Below are positions 7,624 through 15,293 of a DNA stretch of 25,070 nt, piece by piece. The DNA comes from Deltaproteobacteria bacterium (GTDB lineage: Bacteria; Desulfobacterota; Binatia; Binatales; Binataceae). The translations under genes were made by a program, and so were the position numbers. Numbering within the stretch: the first letter of the stretch is position 1; every line of letters begins with the position of its first letter. The stretch covers positions 1 through 25,070 of the forward strand of contig JAJYMR010000187.1 of assembly GCA_021786815.1 (NCBI GenBank). The letters are read 5' to 3'. Below the pieces are notes generated by a model that had not been told where the DNA came from, made no database searches, and was given only the letters and a program-made list of their open reading frames with translations.

Positions 7624-8822
7624 GGTTTCTCTTCTCCGGCCATCCGAGCCTGCATCGCGCGTACCGTGGGCGCGATTGCGGGGTCGAGCCAGTTATCATT
7701 GATGTACTCGGGATAGATCGTCAGCCTCTGTTTGAGCCTGAATCCGGCCCGGTCACATCGTTGCGCCAGCCGCTCAAGATGCGGCCATGGCGATTCGGGA
7801 TTTACATAGTCCTTGGTAAGCGGGGAAATGCCGCCCCAATCGTTTATTCCAGCGCGCAGGAAGATCTCTATCTGGTTGGGCGAGAGATTTGGCGGCGCCT
7901 GCACGTTTGCGCGCGGTCCGAGCACAAGACGCGCGGTCGCAAGCGCGCGCACCATGTCGAGGTCGTCCGGTTCCGGCGCCGAGGCCATCGGGATATCGGG
8001 CTTGGCGCGGAAATTCTGGACGATAACTTCCTGGATATGGCCGTGGCGCTCGTGGCTTGCGCGAAGCGCGAGCAGGCTAAGCGCCCGTTCGGCCGGCGTC
8101 TCGCCGATTCCGAGCAGAATTCCGCTGGTGAAGGGAATCCTGAGTTCGCCCGCCTCCTCGATCATGCGCATCCTGAGGTTCGGGTCCTTGTCGGGAGCCC
8201 ATTGATGGGGTCCGCCGCGCGCGCGCAGCCGAGGCGAGATGTTCTCAAGCATCAGCCCCATGCTCGCGTTGTGCGGACGCAGCATCGCCATCTCCTCACG
8301 CGTCATCAACCCCGCGTTGGTATGAGGCAGCAGTCCCTCGGCGAGGGCCAGTTGGCACGCGCGCGCGACGTACTCGGGCGTCGAGCCCGCGCCGAGTTCA
8401 CGCAGCGTCTCGCGAAACTCGCGGAAGGCGACTTCGGGTTTGTCGCCCAGGCACATCAGCGCTTCCTTGCATCCTAGTTCCGCACCCCGCCGCGACCATG
8501 CGCTTATTTCGTCGGGGGTCATGGTCCACGCGCCCGGATCGCCCGGGTCCTTGCGGAACGTGCAGTACGTGCATCGGTCGCGGCAGAGATTGGTGATGGG
8601 CAGGAAAACCTTGCGCGAATAGGTGACATCGCGCCCCTTGCCACGGTCGCGAAGCTCGCCCGCGGCCGCAATAAGGTCGACTAGGTCCGACTCGGGGCAC
8701 TCGATGAGTGCGAGCGCGTCGTCCTGGCCGAGGATTTCGCCCGAAAGCGCGCGATCCAGCACCTCGCGAACGGGTTCGCGCGTGCCGCGGCTCGGGGCGG
8801 TCAAGGCGGTTTCGCTGTCCAT
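7620..8822 (-). CDS. cofG: FO synthase subunit 1 (radical SAM CofG)
   Basis: CofG completes FO by cyclising the CofH product. The protein (400 residues from the ATG at 8822) has the cluster motif CRDRCTYC at 80-87 within LPITNLCRDRCTYCTF, then EALMCLGDKPE, LPHTNAGLMTREEM, SMGLMLE and NDWGGISPLTKDYVNPE, all characteristic of CofG. An upstream in-frame GTG at 8885 would add 21 residues; I prefer the ATG because AAGGTGCCAAGG lies just upstream and the extra residues lack family character. It is the first gene of the leftward F420 operon and is divergent from the DUF1028 gene, so the operon promoter should lie between about 8823 and 8992. The GTGA overlap with cofH implies equal expression of the two subunits. 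Confidence 0.94.
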   Translation of the reverse strand: MDSETALTAPSRGTREPVREVLDRALSGEILGQDDALALIECPESDLVDLIAAAGELRDRGKGRDVTYSRKVFLPITNLCRDRCTYCTFRKDPGDPGAWTMTPDEISAWSRRGAELGCKEALMCLGDKPEVAFREFRETLRELGAGSTPEYVARACQLALAEGLLPHTNAGLMTREEMAMLRPHNASMGLMLENISPRLRARGGPHQWAPDKDPNLRMRMIEEAGELRIPFTSGILLGIGETPAERALSLLALRASHERHGHIQEVIVQNFRAKPDIPMASAPEPDDLDMVRALATARLVLGPRANVQAPPNLSPNQIEIFLRAGINDWGGISPLTKDYVNPESPWPHLERLAQRCDRAGFRLKQRLTIYPEYINDNWLDPAIAPTVRAMQARMAGEEKP

Positions 8823-8828
8823 CCTTGG

Positions 8829-8841
8829 CACCTTATAGGTG
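8829..8841. promoter_or_regulatory. Palindrome just upstream of cofG (candidate operator)
   Basis: CACCTTATAGGTG has five-base inverted arms around TAT and lies seven bases before the cofG ATG, in the divergent cofG/DUF1028 intergenic region. A second weaker inverted pair, ACCG/CGGT, is at 8865-8876. It could bind a regulator or pair around the ribosome site; there is only one clear copy. Confidence 0.25.
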
Positions 8842-8992
8842 ATCGGTTTTATGCACGCAACGGAACCGCTATCGGTAGTCGGCACAAATCATCGCGCCGC
8901 TGTTCGTCCGAAGCAGCCCTCCGGGGCGCACTAAGCCTGCCGAAATGATAATCATGGCGAGGGACGCGAGTTAAATGGCAGGGGAGGCGGCA

Positions 8993-9991
8993 ATGACCGG
9001 TTCCGCTCGGATTTCATGCCCGGCAATTCTGCCCGATACGCCTACGGCGCATACCTACTCGATTGTCGCGCGCGACCCGATTAGCGGTGAGATTGGGGTC
9101 GCCGTCCAGTCGCACTGGTTTTCCGTCGGCTCGACGGTTTCGTGGGCGGAAGCGGGAGCCGGCGCGGTGGCGACGCAGGCCTTCGCCGACCCTGGCTACG
9201 GAAAAATGGGTGTCGAGCTTATGCGTGCGGGACAAAGCGCGCCCGATACGCTCGCAAAGCTGCTTGCCTCGGACCGCAAGCGCGAGATCCGGCAGGTCGC
9301 GATGGTTGACGCGCAGGGCAGGGTGGCCGTCCATACCGGTCAGGCGACCATCCCCGAGGCCGGACACGAAACCGGCGACGGCTTCTCGGTGCAGGCCAAC
9401 ATGATGCTTAAGGCTACGGTGTGGCCCGCAATGGCCGAGGCATTCAGGACGGCGAGCGGCGATTTGGCCGAGCGGATGCTCGCCGCGCTGGAGGCGGCCG
9501 AGCGCGAGGGCGGCGACGTGCGCGGACGGCAATCGGCCGCGATGCTCGTGGTCAGGCGCACTCCCACCGGACTTGCTTGGCTCGATCGCACTTTCGACAT
9601 TCGCGTTGACGACCATCCGGAGCCGCTCGCGGAACTGAAGCGGCTGATGCGCGTGCAGCGGGCGTACGGGCACAAGATGGCGGGGGATTCGGCGTTTGCC
9701 AAGGGCGATGTCGAGCGCGGCACGCTCGAGTACGAACAGGCGCGCTCGCTCGTGCCGGACAATCTCGAGTTTCCTTTCTGGCACGCGGTCGCGCTGCTGA
9801 GCCTGGGCCGGATGGAGCAGGCGACGGAGAGTTTTCGCGAGGTGTTCGCGAGAGACGGCAACTGGGCGATCCTGGGCGTGCGGATGGCACGGTCGGGGCT
9901 CATGCCGTGCGATACTGCGACGGCGGAGCGGGTGATGGCGCAAGCGGCTCGCGGCGCCGATCCGGAGGGAATAGGCGCGCCACGGCCCTAG
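8993..9991 (+). CDS. DUF1028 Ntn-hydrolase-like protein with TPR-like tail
   Basis: The region HTYSIVARDPISGEIGVAVQSHW through the WAEAGAGAVATQAFADPGYG segment and GFSVQANMM is the DUF1028 core, a family of unknown function that I recall as related to N-terminal nucleophile hydrolases. The C-terminal third, after VDDHPEPLAELKRLM, has helical pairs (GDSAFAKGDVERGTLEYEQARSLVPDNLEFPFWHAVALLSLGRMEQA) like tetratricopeptide repeats, an arrangement common in this family. The frame also has an ATG at 8975, but the ATG at 8993 has AGGGGAGG at proper distance, so I use it (332 residues). In most members the conserved Thr follows the start closely; here about 20 residues precede it. The gene is divergent from the F420 operon. 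Substrate and role are unknown; a peptidase or amidase role is often suggested but unproven. Confidence 0.88.
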   Translation: MTGSARISCPAILPDTPTAHTYSIVARDPISGEIGVAVQSHWFSVGSTVSWAEAGAGAVATQAFADPGYGKMGVELMRAGQSAPDTLAKLLASDRKREIRQVAMVDAQGRVAVHTGQATIPEAGHETGDGFSVQANMMLKATVWPAMAEAFRTASGDLAERMLAALEAAEREGGDVRGRQSAAMLVVRRTPTGLAWLDRTFDIRVDDHPEPLAELKRLMRVQRAYGHKMAGDSAFAKGDVERGTLEYEQARSLVPDNLEFPFWHAVALLSLGRMEQATESFREVFARDGNWAILGVRMARSGLMPCDTATAERVMAQAARGADPEGIGAPRP

Positions 9992-10037
9992 GCCGGCAAA
10001 ATGCTTCTCGTTGCGGCGCCGCTTCGGGTTGCCGTAA

Positions 10038-10080
10038 ACTTTTGGCAGCAAAAGTCTTACCGAGCAGGCATCTTTAGGAG
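10038..10080 (+). promoter_or_regulatory. Inverted repeat and Shine-Dalgarno before the E1 alpha gene
   Basis: ACTTTT (10038-10043) and AAAAGT (10050-10055) form an inverted pair around GGCAGC, and TAGGAG at 10075-10080 is a clear ribosome site nine bases before the ATG at 10090. The hairpin could be the end of the DUF1028 transcript (though few T residues follow) or an operator for the dehydrogenase operon. Confidence 0.35.
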
Positions 10081-10089
10081 ATTACCGGC

Positions 10090-11112
10090 ATGCCTGAAGC
10101 ACAGACGAAGCGCGAAGCCGGCGAGACAGCGCCTCGTGTCGAATACGAACTTCAACTCTATTACTGGATGAAGCTGATACGCGCCTTCGAGGAGCGCGTC
10201 TCGCGGCTCCATCGCCAGAACAAGATCTTTGGCGGCGTCTATTCCGGCGCCGGGCAGGAGGCGATCTGCACGGGTATCTGCGCGCCGCTGCAGCCGGGCG
10301 ATTTCGTCGCGCCGCTACATCGCGACCTCGGCGTCTTCCTGGTGCGCGGAGTCGAGCCTGGGCGCCTGATGGCGCAGTTGATGGGCAAGGAGCCGGGACT
10401 CTCGCGCGGCAAGGATTCGTTCCTGCACGGCGGCGACCTCGAACGAGGTGTCTTCGGCTCGACCTCGATGCTTGGTTCGTCGCTGCCGGTCGCCGTCGGC
10501 GCGGCCCTCAAGTTCCGGATGAAGCGCGAGAATCTTATCGCGGTCGCATTTTTCGGCGAGGGCACGTCCTCGCGCGGCGACGTGCACGAGGCGATGAACT
10601 TCGCGGGCGTGCACAAGCTCCCCGTGCTGTTCGTATGCGAGAACAACCGCTACGCGTACTCGACGCCGCTGGAGAAGCAGATGGCGATAGATGACGTGGC
10701 GGACCGTGCGGCCGCCTACGGATTCGCCGGCCACGTGGTTTCGGGCAACGACCTGCTTGCGGTGTTCGACTTGACCGAGCGCGTCACGAAACGGATCCGC
10801 GCGGGCGGCGGCCCGGAGATGATCGAGTGCAAGACCTATCGATTCCACGGCCACAGCGAGCACGACGCCGCGCTCTACCGCGACAAGGACGAACTCCTGC
10901 AGTGGGAAAGCCGCGATCCCATCCCGCTCTATGAGTTCTACCTCGAAAAGCGCGGCCACGACGTCAAGCGTATCCGCGACGAAACCGACGCCCGCACACA
11001 TCAGGTGCTGCAGGCCGCGGTCGAATTCGCCGAACAGAGCCCGTACCCGAAGCCCGAAGAAGCGCTCGAGGACCTGTACGCTGCGTCGCCCTCGACCGAC
11101 GGCCGGCGCTAG
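10090..11112 (+). CDS. 2-oxo acid dehydrogenase E1 component, alpha subunit
   Basis: This 340-residue subunit carries the thiamine diphosphate motif, GEG at 156-158 and NN at 185-186, within GEGTSSRGDVHEAMNFAGVHK and CENNRYAYSTP. The segment YSGAGQEAICTGI and the HGHSEHD loop (about 253-259) are typical of E1 alpha. It decarboxylates a 2-oxo acid and, with the beta subunit, reductively acylates the lipoyl group of E2. The GEG-type motif and the HEAMNFAGVHKLPVLFVCENN run look closer to Bacillus-type branched-chain BkdAA than to PDH (GDG), but the YRFHGHS loop is PDH/acetoin-like, so I leave the substrate open: branched-chain 2-oxo acids, pyruvate or acetoin. It is the first gene of a rightward E1 alpha/E1 beta/E2 operon with a good ribosome site. 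Confidence 0.93.
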   Translation: MPEAQTKREAGETAPRVEYELQLYYWMKLIRAFEERVSRLHRQNKIFGGVYSGAGQEAICTGICAPLQPGDFVAPLHRDLGVFLVRGVEPGRLMAQLMGKEPGLSRGKDSFLHGGDLERGVFGSTSMLGSSLPVAVGAALKFRMKRENLIAVAFFGEGTSSRGDVHEAMNFAGVHKLPVLFVCENNRYAYSTPLEKQMAIDDVADRAAAYGFAGHVVSGNDLLAVFDLTERVTKRIRAGGGPEMIECKTYRFHGHSEHDAALYRDKDELLQWESRDPIPLYEFYLEKRGHDVKRIRDETDARTHQVLQAAVEFAEQSPYPKPEEALEDLYAASPSTDGRR

Positions 11113-11131
11113 GCTCCGGCGAGGCGTTGCG

Positions 11132-12112
11132 ATGGAGATCACCTACATCCAGGGAATCAACCAGGCGCTGCGCGAGGAGATGCAGCGCGACGAAAACGTC
11201 TTCGTGATGGGCGAGGACGTTGGCGAACTGGGCGGCGCATTCAAGGCCACCGACGGATTGCTCGCGGCTTTTGGCGAAGAGCGGGTTATCGATACGCCGA
11301 TCGCCGAAGCGCTGATCGTCGGCGCAGGCGTGGGCGCGGCGGTGCTCGGGATGAGGCCGGTGGTCGAGATGCAGTTCGCCGACTTCATCTCGTGCGCGTT
11401 CGACCAGATCGTCAACATGGCCGCGACGCTGCGCTATCGCCACGGTGGACACGCCTCGTGCCCGCTGGTGATTCGCGCGCCCTCGGGCGCAGGCGTGCAC
11501 GGCGCGCTGTTCCATTCGCAGAATCCCGAGGCGTGGTTCACCCGCGTGCCGGGCCTTAAGGTGCTCGCTCCCGCGACCGTTTACGACGCGAAAGGACTTC
11601 TCAAGGCCGCGATTCGCGACGACGACCCGGTCGTCTATTTCGAGCACAAACGTCTTTACCGAAGCCTCAAGGACGACATTCCAGAGGGCGACTTCGTCGT
11701 GCCGATCGGCGTCGCGGAACTGAGACAGGAAGGCACAGACCTTTCGATAATCACCTACGGCGGCACGCTAAATCAGTGCCTCGACGCGGTGCGAATCGTC
11801 GCGAAGGAAGACCGGCTCTCCGTCGAGGTGCTCGACCTGAGAACCTTGTTGCCGGTCGACCGCGAGGCAATCCTCAAAACCGCGCGAAAGACCGGCAAGG
11901 TGCTTGTCGTCCACGAGGACCGGCTGACGGGTGGCTTCGGCGCCGAGGTTGCCGCGATAATCGCCGAGCACGCGTTCGAGGATCTCGACGCGCCGGTTCG
12001 ACGCCTGGCCGCGCTCGATGCGCATACCGCCTTCAGTCCGCCGCTCGAAGAATACATTCTGCCCAACACCAACAAGATCGTTGACGCGATCCGCAGCCTC
12101 GCCGCGTACTGA
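11132..12112 (+). CDS. 2-oxo acid dehydrogenase E1 component, beta subunit
   Basis: This 326-residue protein pairs with the E1 alpha to complete the thiamine diphosphate site at the subunit interface. It shows GEDVGELGGAFKAT (27-40), DTPIAEA with the cofactor-activating Glu59, EMQFADFISCAFDQI, RAPSGAGVHGALFHSQNPEAWF with His128, and FEHKRLYR. The FHSQNPEAWF...PVVYFEHKRLYR pattern is strongly BkdAB-like. The frame is open upstream, but MEITYIQGIN at 11132 is the family start, 19 bases after the E1 alpha stop, with GGCGAGG as a possible ribosome site. Its stop is only two bases before the E2 start. Confidence 0.95.
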   Translation: MEITYIQGINQALREEMQRDENVFVMGEDVGELGGAFKATDGLLAAFGEERVIDTPIAEALIVGAGVGAAVLGMRPVVEMQFADFISCAFDQIVNMAATLRYRHGGHASCPLVIRAPSGAGVHGALFHSQNPEAWFTRVPGLKVLAPATVYDAKGLLKAAIRDDDPVVYFEHKRLYRSLKDDIPEGDFVVPIGVAELRQEGTDLSIITYGGTLNQCLDAVRIVAKEDRLSVEVLDLRTLLPVDREAILKTARKTGKVLVVHEDRLTGGFGAEVAAIIAEHAFEDLDAPVRRLAALDAHTAFSPPLEEYILPNTNKIVDAIRSLAAY

Positions 12113-12114
12113 CC

Positions 12115-13518
12115 ATGGCCGTTGAAGTCACGATGCCCCAAATGGGCGAAAGTGTGGTTGAAGGCACAATCGCCAAGTGGCTGGTGAAAGAAGGCGATCA
12201 GGTAGCCGAAGACGAGCCGCTATGCGAAATCTCGACCGACAAGGTTGACACCGAAATCCCGTCGCCCGTCTCCGGCGTGATTGCGAAAATCGTTGCCGCC
12301 GAGGGCGAAACCCTCCCTGTCGGCGCGGTGCTGGCCATGATCGAGGAGGGTGGCGCCGCCATGACGGCGAAGCCCGCGCCTGAAAAGCCCGAGGCGGCGA
12401 GACCTGTCGCGGCCGAAGCGCCGCGCCCGAAACTCGAGGCGGTCCGCAAGCCGGAAGCGAAAGAGGCTCGCGCGCCGGTCGAAGAACCCGAAGCGCCCAC
12501 GGCTGAAAGGCCCGTCAGGGTCGCTCCGCTCGCAAGACCCTCCGCGCTCGGTGAACATCGGCGCTACTCGCCGGTGGTGCTCAAGATGGCGGCCGAGCAC
12601 GGGGTCGATCTGAGCCGCGTGCCCGGAACCGGTATCGGCGGACGCGTCAGCAAGCGCGACGTGCTCAAATACCTCGAATCGCTCGGCCAGGCCGAAGTGC
12701 GACCCCCTCCCTCGGCTCGTCCCCAAGCCGCAGCCGCGCTGAGACCCGCACCTTCGGCTGCGCCCGCGCCATCCGCGATACCGTCCGTCTTTCATCCGCC
12801 GATCTACGAACCGCGCGAGGGCGACGTCGTCGAGCCGTTCACCCGCCGGCGAAAGCTCATCGCCGAGCACATGGTCTATTCCAAGACCCATTCGCCGCAC
12901 GTCGGCACGGTGGCCGAGGTTGACGTGACACGCGCGCTCGCGCTTCGGCAGGCGCACAAGGCCGAATTCGAAAGGCGCGAGGGCTTTGCGCTCACGCTCC
13001 TGCCGCTCGTCGCGGCGGCGACGGTCCGCGGACTCAAGGAGTTCCCGCGGATGAACGCCTCGGTCGCCAACGACGCGCTCGTAATCAGGAAGCAGATAAA
13101 CCTCGGTATCGCGGTCGATACCGAAGAGGGCCTGCTCGTGCCGGTGATAAAGGCAGCTGAAGGCATGTCGGTCGTGGGGCTCGCCCGCGAGCTCGAACGG
13201 CTTCGCCGCAAAGTCGAGGAAAAGACGATCACCGCCGACGATCTGGCCGGCGGAAGTTTCACGCTCTCAAATCCCGGGCGCGAAGGAAATCTCTTCGGCC
13301 TTGCAATTATCAACCAGCCCCAGGTCGGCATCCTGCGGATGGGCGAGATAAAGAAGCGCCCGGTCGTGGTCGAGGCCGACGGCAGCGACGCAATCGTTAT
13401 CCGTTCGATGATGTATCTCGCACTCTCGTACGACCATCGCGTGATCGACGGAGTACTCGGGAACCGGTTCCTGTATCGCGTCGCACGGATTATCGAGGAA
13501 GCCGACTTCGAGTTGTGA
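12115..13518 (+). CDS. Dihydrolipoamide acyltransferase (E2), one lipoyl domain
   Basis: E2 carries the acyl group on a swinging lipoyl-lysine and passes it to CoA, forming the core of the complex. Domains in order: one lipoyl domain (1-78) with Lys43 in STDKVDTEIPS, a proline/alanine/glutamate-rich linker (about 82-150), an E1/E3-binding domain (about 151-188, YSPVVLKMAAEHGVDL...GIGGRVSKRDVL), a second alanine/proline linker, and the catalytic domain (about 238-467) with SYDHRVIDG, whose His441 and Asp445 are the catalytic pair. Length (467) is normal for a one-lipoyl E2 of the branched-chain or 2-oxoglutarate type. The start lies two bases after the E1 beta stop, so coupling is likely. No dihydrolipoamide dehydrogenase (E3) gene follows, so E3 must be encoded elsewhere. 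Confidence 0.95.
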   Translation: MAVEVTMPQMGESVVEGTIAKWLVKEGDQVAEDEPLCEISTDKVDTEIPSPVSGVIAKIVAAEGETLPVGAVLAMIEEGGAAMTAKPAPEKPEAARPVAAEAPRPKLEAVRKPEAKEARAPVEEPEAPTAERPVRVAPLARPSALGEHRRYSPVVLKMAAEHGVDLSRVPGTGIGGRVSKRDVLKYLESLGQAEVRPPPSARPQAAAALRPAPSAAPAPSAIPSVFHPPIYEPREGDVVEPFTRRRKLIAEHMVYSKTHSPHVGTVAEVDVTRALALRQAHKAEFERREGFALTLLPLVAAATVRGLKEFPRMNASVANDALVIRKQINLGIAVDTEEGLLVPVIKAAEGMSVVGLARELERLRRKVEEKTITADDLAGGSFTLSNPGREGNLFGLAIINQPQVGILRMGEIKKRPVVVEADGSDAIVIRSMMYLALSYDHRVIDGVLGNRFLYRVARIIEEADFEL

Positions 13519-13543
13519 CCGTCCTCCGGAGCAACGCAAGGCT

Positions 13544-14545
13544 ATGAAGGCGATGGCGATAAGGACGCCCGCGCCGATCGAGCAGGCGCCGCTTTCGATG
13601 GTCGAAATCGAGCGTCCCGAGCCGGGCGAGCGCGAGATTCTCGTCGAGATAAAGACCTGCGGCGTCTGCCGCACGGATCTCCATGTCGCCGAGGGCGACC
13701 TTCCGCCGAAGTGTCCGCAAATCGTCCCAGGACACGAGATCGTGGGCGTGGTCGCGCGATGCGGTTCCGGATGCACGCGCTTTAGGCCGGGCGAAAGAGT
13801 TGGAATTGCGTGGCTTCGCGAGACCTGCGGCGTCTGCGCATATTGCCGGCGCGGTCGCGAAAACCTATGCCCCGACGCGCGGTTCACCGGATGGGATCAT
13901 GACGGCGGGTACGCCGAGGCCGCGGTCGTGCGCGAGGATTTCGCCTACGCGATTCCCGCCTCGCTCGGCGACGAAGAGGCTGCGCCGCTGCTCTGCGCGG
14001 GGATCATCGGGTTTCGCGCGATAAAGCGCGCGCAAATCGAGCGCGGCGCGACGGTCGGGCTCTACGGCTTCGGCGGCTCGGCGCATATCACGCTCCAGGT
14101 GCTGAAGTATTGGGAATGCCGCGTATTCGTGATGACGCGCGGCGGGGAACATCGAAAGCTCGCCGAGAGCATGGGCGCCGACTGGGTCGGCACCGCGGAC
14201 GAGCGTCCGCCGGTGGCGCTCGACTCGGCGATACTGTTCGCGCCCGCGGGAAAACTGGTGCCGCCGGCGCTCGAAGCGCTCGACCGCGGCGGCGTGCTCG
14301 CAATCGCGGGAATTTACCTGAGCCCGATTCCGGTGCTCGACTACGAGCGCCATCTCTTTTATGAACGGGAGCTCAGGAGCGTGACCGCGAACACCCGCGC
14401 CGACGCCGAGGAGTTCCTCAAGGTTGCCGGCGAGATCCCAATCCGCACTCATACGGTGCCGTTTGAGCTTGGCGAAGCGAACCGCGCGCTCGCGGACCTG
14501 AAGCACGACCGGATTCGCGGCGCCGGCGTTCTAAGGATAAGCTAG
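13544..14545 (+). CDS. Zinc-dependent alcohol dehydrogenase, MDR family
   Basis: The 333-residue protein is a medium-chain dehydrogenase/reductase. Catalytic zinc ligands are Cys42 in CGVCRTDLH, His64 in PGHE and probably Cys151; structural zinc ligands are Cys95, Cys98, Cys101 and Cys109. The nucleotide-binding turn is GLYGFGGSAH at about 172-181, and the C-terminal part has the usual LDRGGVLAIAGIYLS strand. It is closest to the CGVCRTDLHVAEGDL group often annotated as AdhP/AdhA-like zinc-binding alcohol dehydrogenases, which interconvert alcohols and aldehydes. It lies 25 bases after the E2 stop on the same strand and may be part of the same transcript; a metabolic link to the 2-oxo acid dehydrogenase is only a guess. 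NAD versus NADP preference is not decided by the sequence. Confidence 0.92.
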   Translation: MKAMAIRTPAPIEQAPLSMVEIERPEPGEREILVEIKTCGVCRTDLHVAEGDLPPKCPQIVPGHEIVGVVARCGSGCTRFRPGERVGIAWLRETCGVCAYCRRGRENLCPDARFTGWDHDGGYAEAAVVREDFAYAIPASLGDEEAAPLLCAGIIGFRAIKRAQIERGATVGLYGFGGSAHITLQVLKYWECRVFVMTRGGEHRKLAESMGADWVGTADERPPVALDSAILFAPAGKLVPPALEALDRGGVLAIAGIYLSPIPVLDYERHLFYERELRSVTANTRADAEEFLKVAGEIPIRTHTVPFELGEANRALADLKHDRIRGAGVLRIS

Positions 14546-14723
14546 AACGCGGCGGCGAGAGGCCGCGCGCGCCCGCGCTTCGGCGCATTTCGCGACGCTC
14601 CCGTGAGCAAATTCCGCTTTAGCGAGCGAGGTCTTTTTATTAGGAATTGTTGACCACGCGTAATGGCCCTTGGTACGTTGAAACCGGACTGCGGAAGCTG
14701 ACTTTGCAGTATGAGAGGAGTCA
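14546..14723 (+). promoter_or_regulatory. Intergenic region with candidate promoter of the nuo genes
   Basis: These 178 bases separate the alcohol dehydrogenase from nuoB. A short GCGGC/GCCGC hairpin (14552-14566) follows the upstream stop, and a T-rich run GTCTTTTTATTAGG is at about 14631-14644. TTGACC at 14650-14655 with TACGTT 18 bases on is a weak promoter candidate. GAGAGGAG ends three bases before the nuoB ATG, an unusually tight ribosome-site spacing. Confidence 0.35.
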
Positions 14724-15266
14724 ATGGCTGAGAATAATCGAGCACAGGCTCTCTCCGCGGGCGACGAAGTCCTTCTTGGCGACACCGCGATTTTGACGCG
14801 CCTGGACAAGGCTATCGGATGGGCGCGAAAATTTTCGATTTTTCCTTACCCCTTCGCCACGGCGTGCTGCGCGATGGAGTACATGTCGCTTTCGATGACG
14901 CCGTACGATATCGATCGCTTCGGCGCGTTGCTGCCCCGCTTCACTCCGAGACAGGCAGACCTGCTGATGGTGATCGGTACCGTAACCGAAAAGCAGGGTC
15001 CGATTCTCAAGCGCGTGTACGACCAGATGGCGGAGCCGAAGTGGGTGATGGCCTTCGGCGCATGCGCTTCGACCGGCGGATTTTACGATAACTATGCCAC
15101 CATTCCGGGTATCGACAGGATTGTTCCCGTGGACGTGTACGTTCCGGGATGCCCGCCGCGGCCGGAAGCGGTGCTCGACGCACTGATGGCTCTGCAGCGC
15201 AAGATCCAGGGGCAGAAGCAGAAGCTCCTCGCGCTCGACCGCAAGCATCAGGTCTCCACCAACTAG
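14724..15266 (+). CDS. nuoB: NADH-quinone oxidoreductase subunit B
   Basis: NuoB holds the terminal [4Fe-4S] cluster N2 of complex I, next to the quinone site. All four ligands are present: the tandem Cys48-Cys49 in TACCAMEYMS, Cys113 in GACAS and Cys142 in VPGCPPRPE. The length of 180 residues and the FPYPFATACCAMEYMS and DLLMVIGTVTEKQGP segments are standard for the family. It is normally flanked by nuoA and nuoC/nuoD, which bind it in the complex. Here it is followed directly by nuoF (27 bases) with no nuoA, nuoC or nuoD in the window, so it is either a displaced gene or a second copy. Confidence 0.96.
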   Translation: MAENNRAQALSAGDEVLLGDTAILTRLDKAIGWARKFSIFPYPFATACCAMEYMSLSMTPYDIDRFGALLPRFTPRQADLLMVIGTVTEKQGPILKRVYDQMAEPKWVMAFGACASTGGFYDNYATIPGIDRIVPVDVYVPGCPPRPEAVLDALMALQRKIQGQKQKLLALDRKHQVSTN

Positions 15267-15293
15267 CGCCCTCAGGACCGACACTTCGCCAAG

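Noticed and set aside
6304..7716. Rightward frame of 470 codons opposite cofH
   Set aside because: Long antisense frames are common in GC-rich genes; the composition is shadow-like and the cofH motifs on the other strand are unmistakable.
14630..14645. T-rich run as a terminator for the alcohol dehydrogenase
   Set aside because: No stable hairpin directly precedes the T run; the only short stem is about 65 bases upstream.
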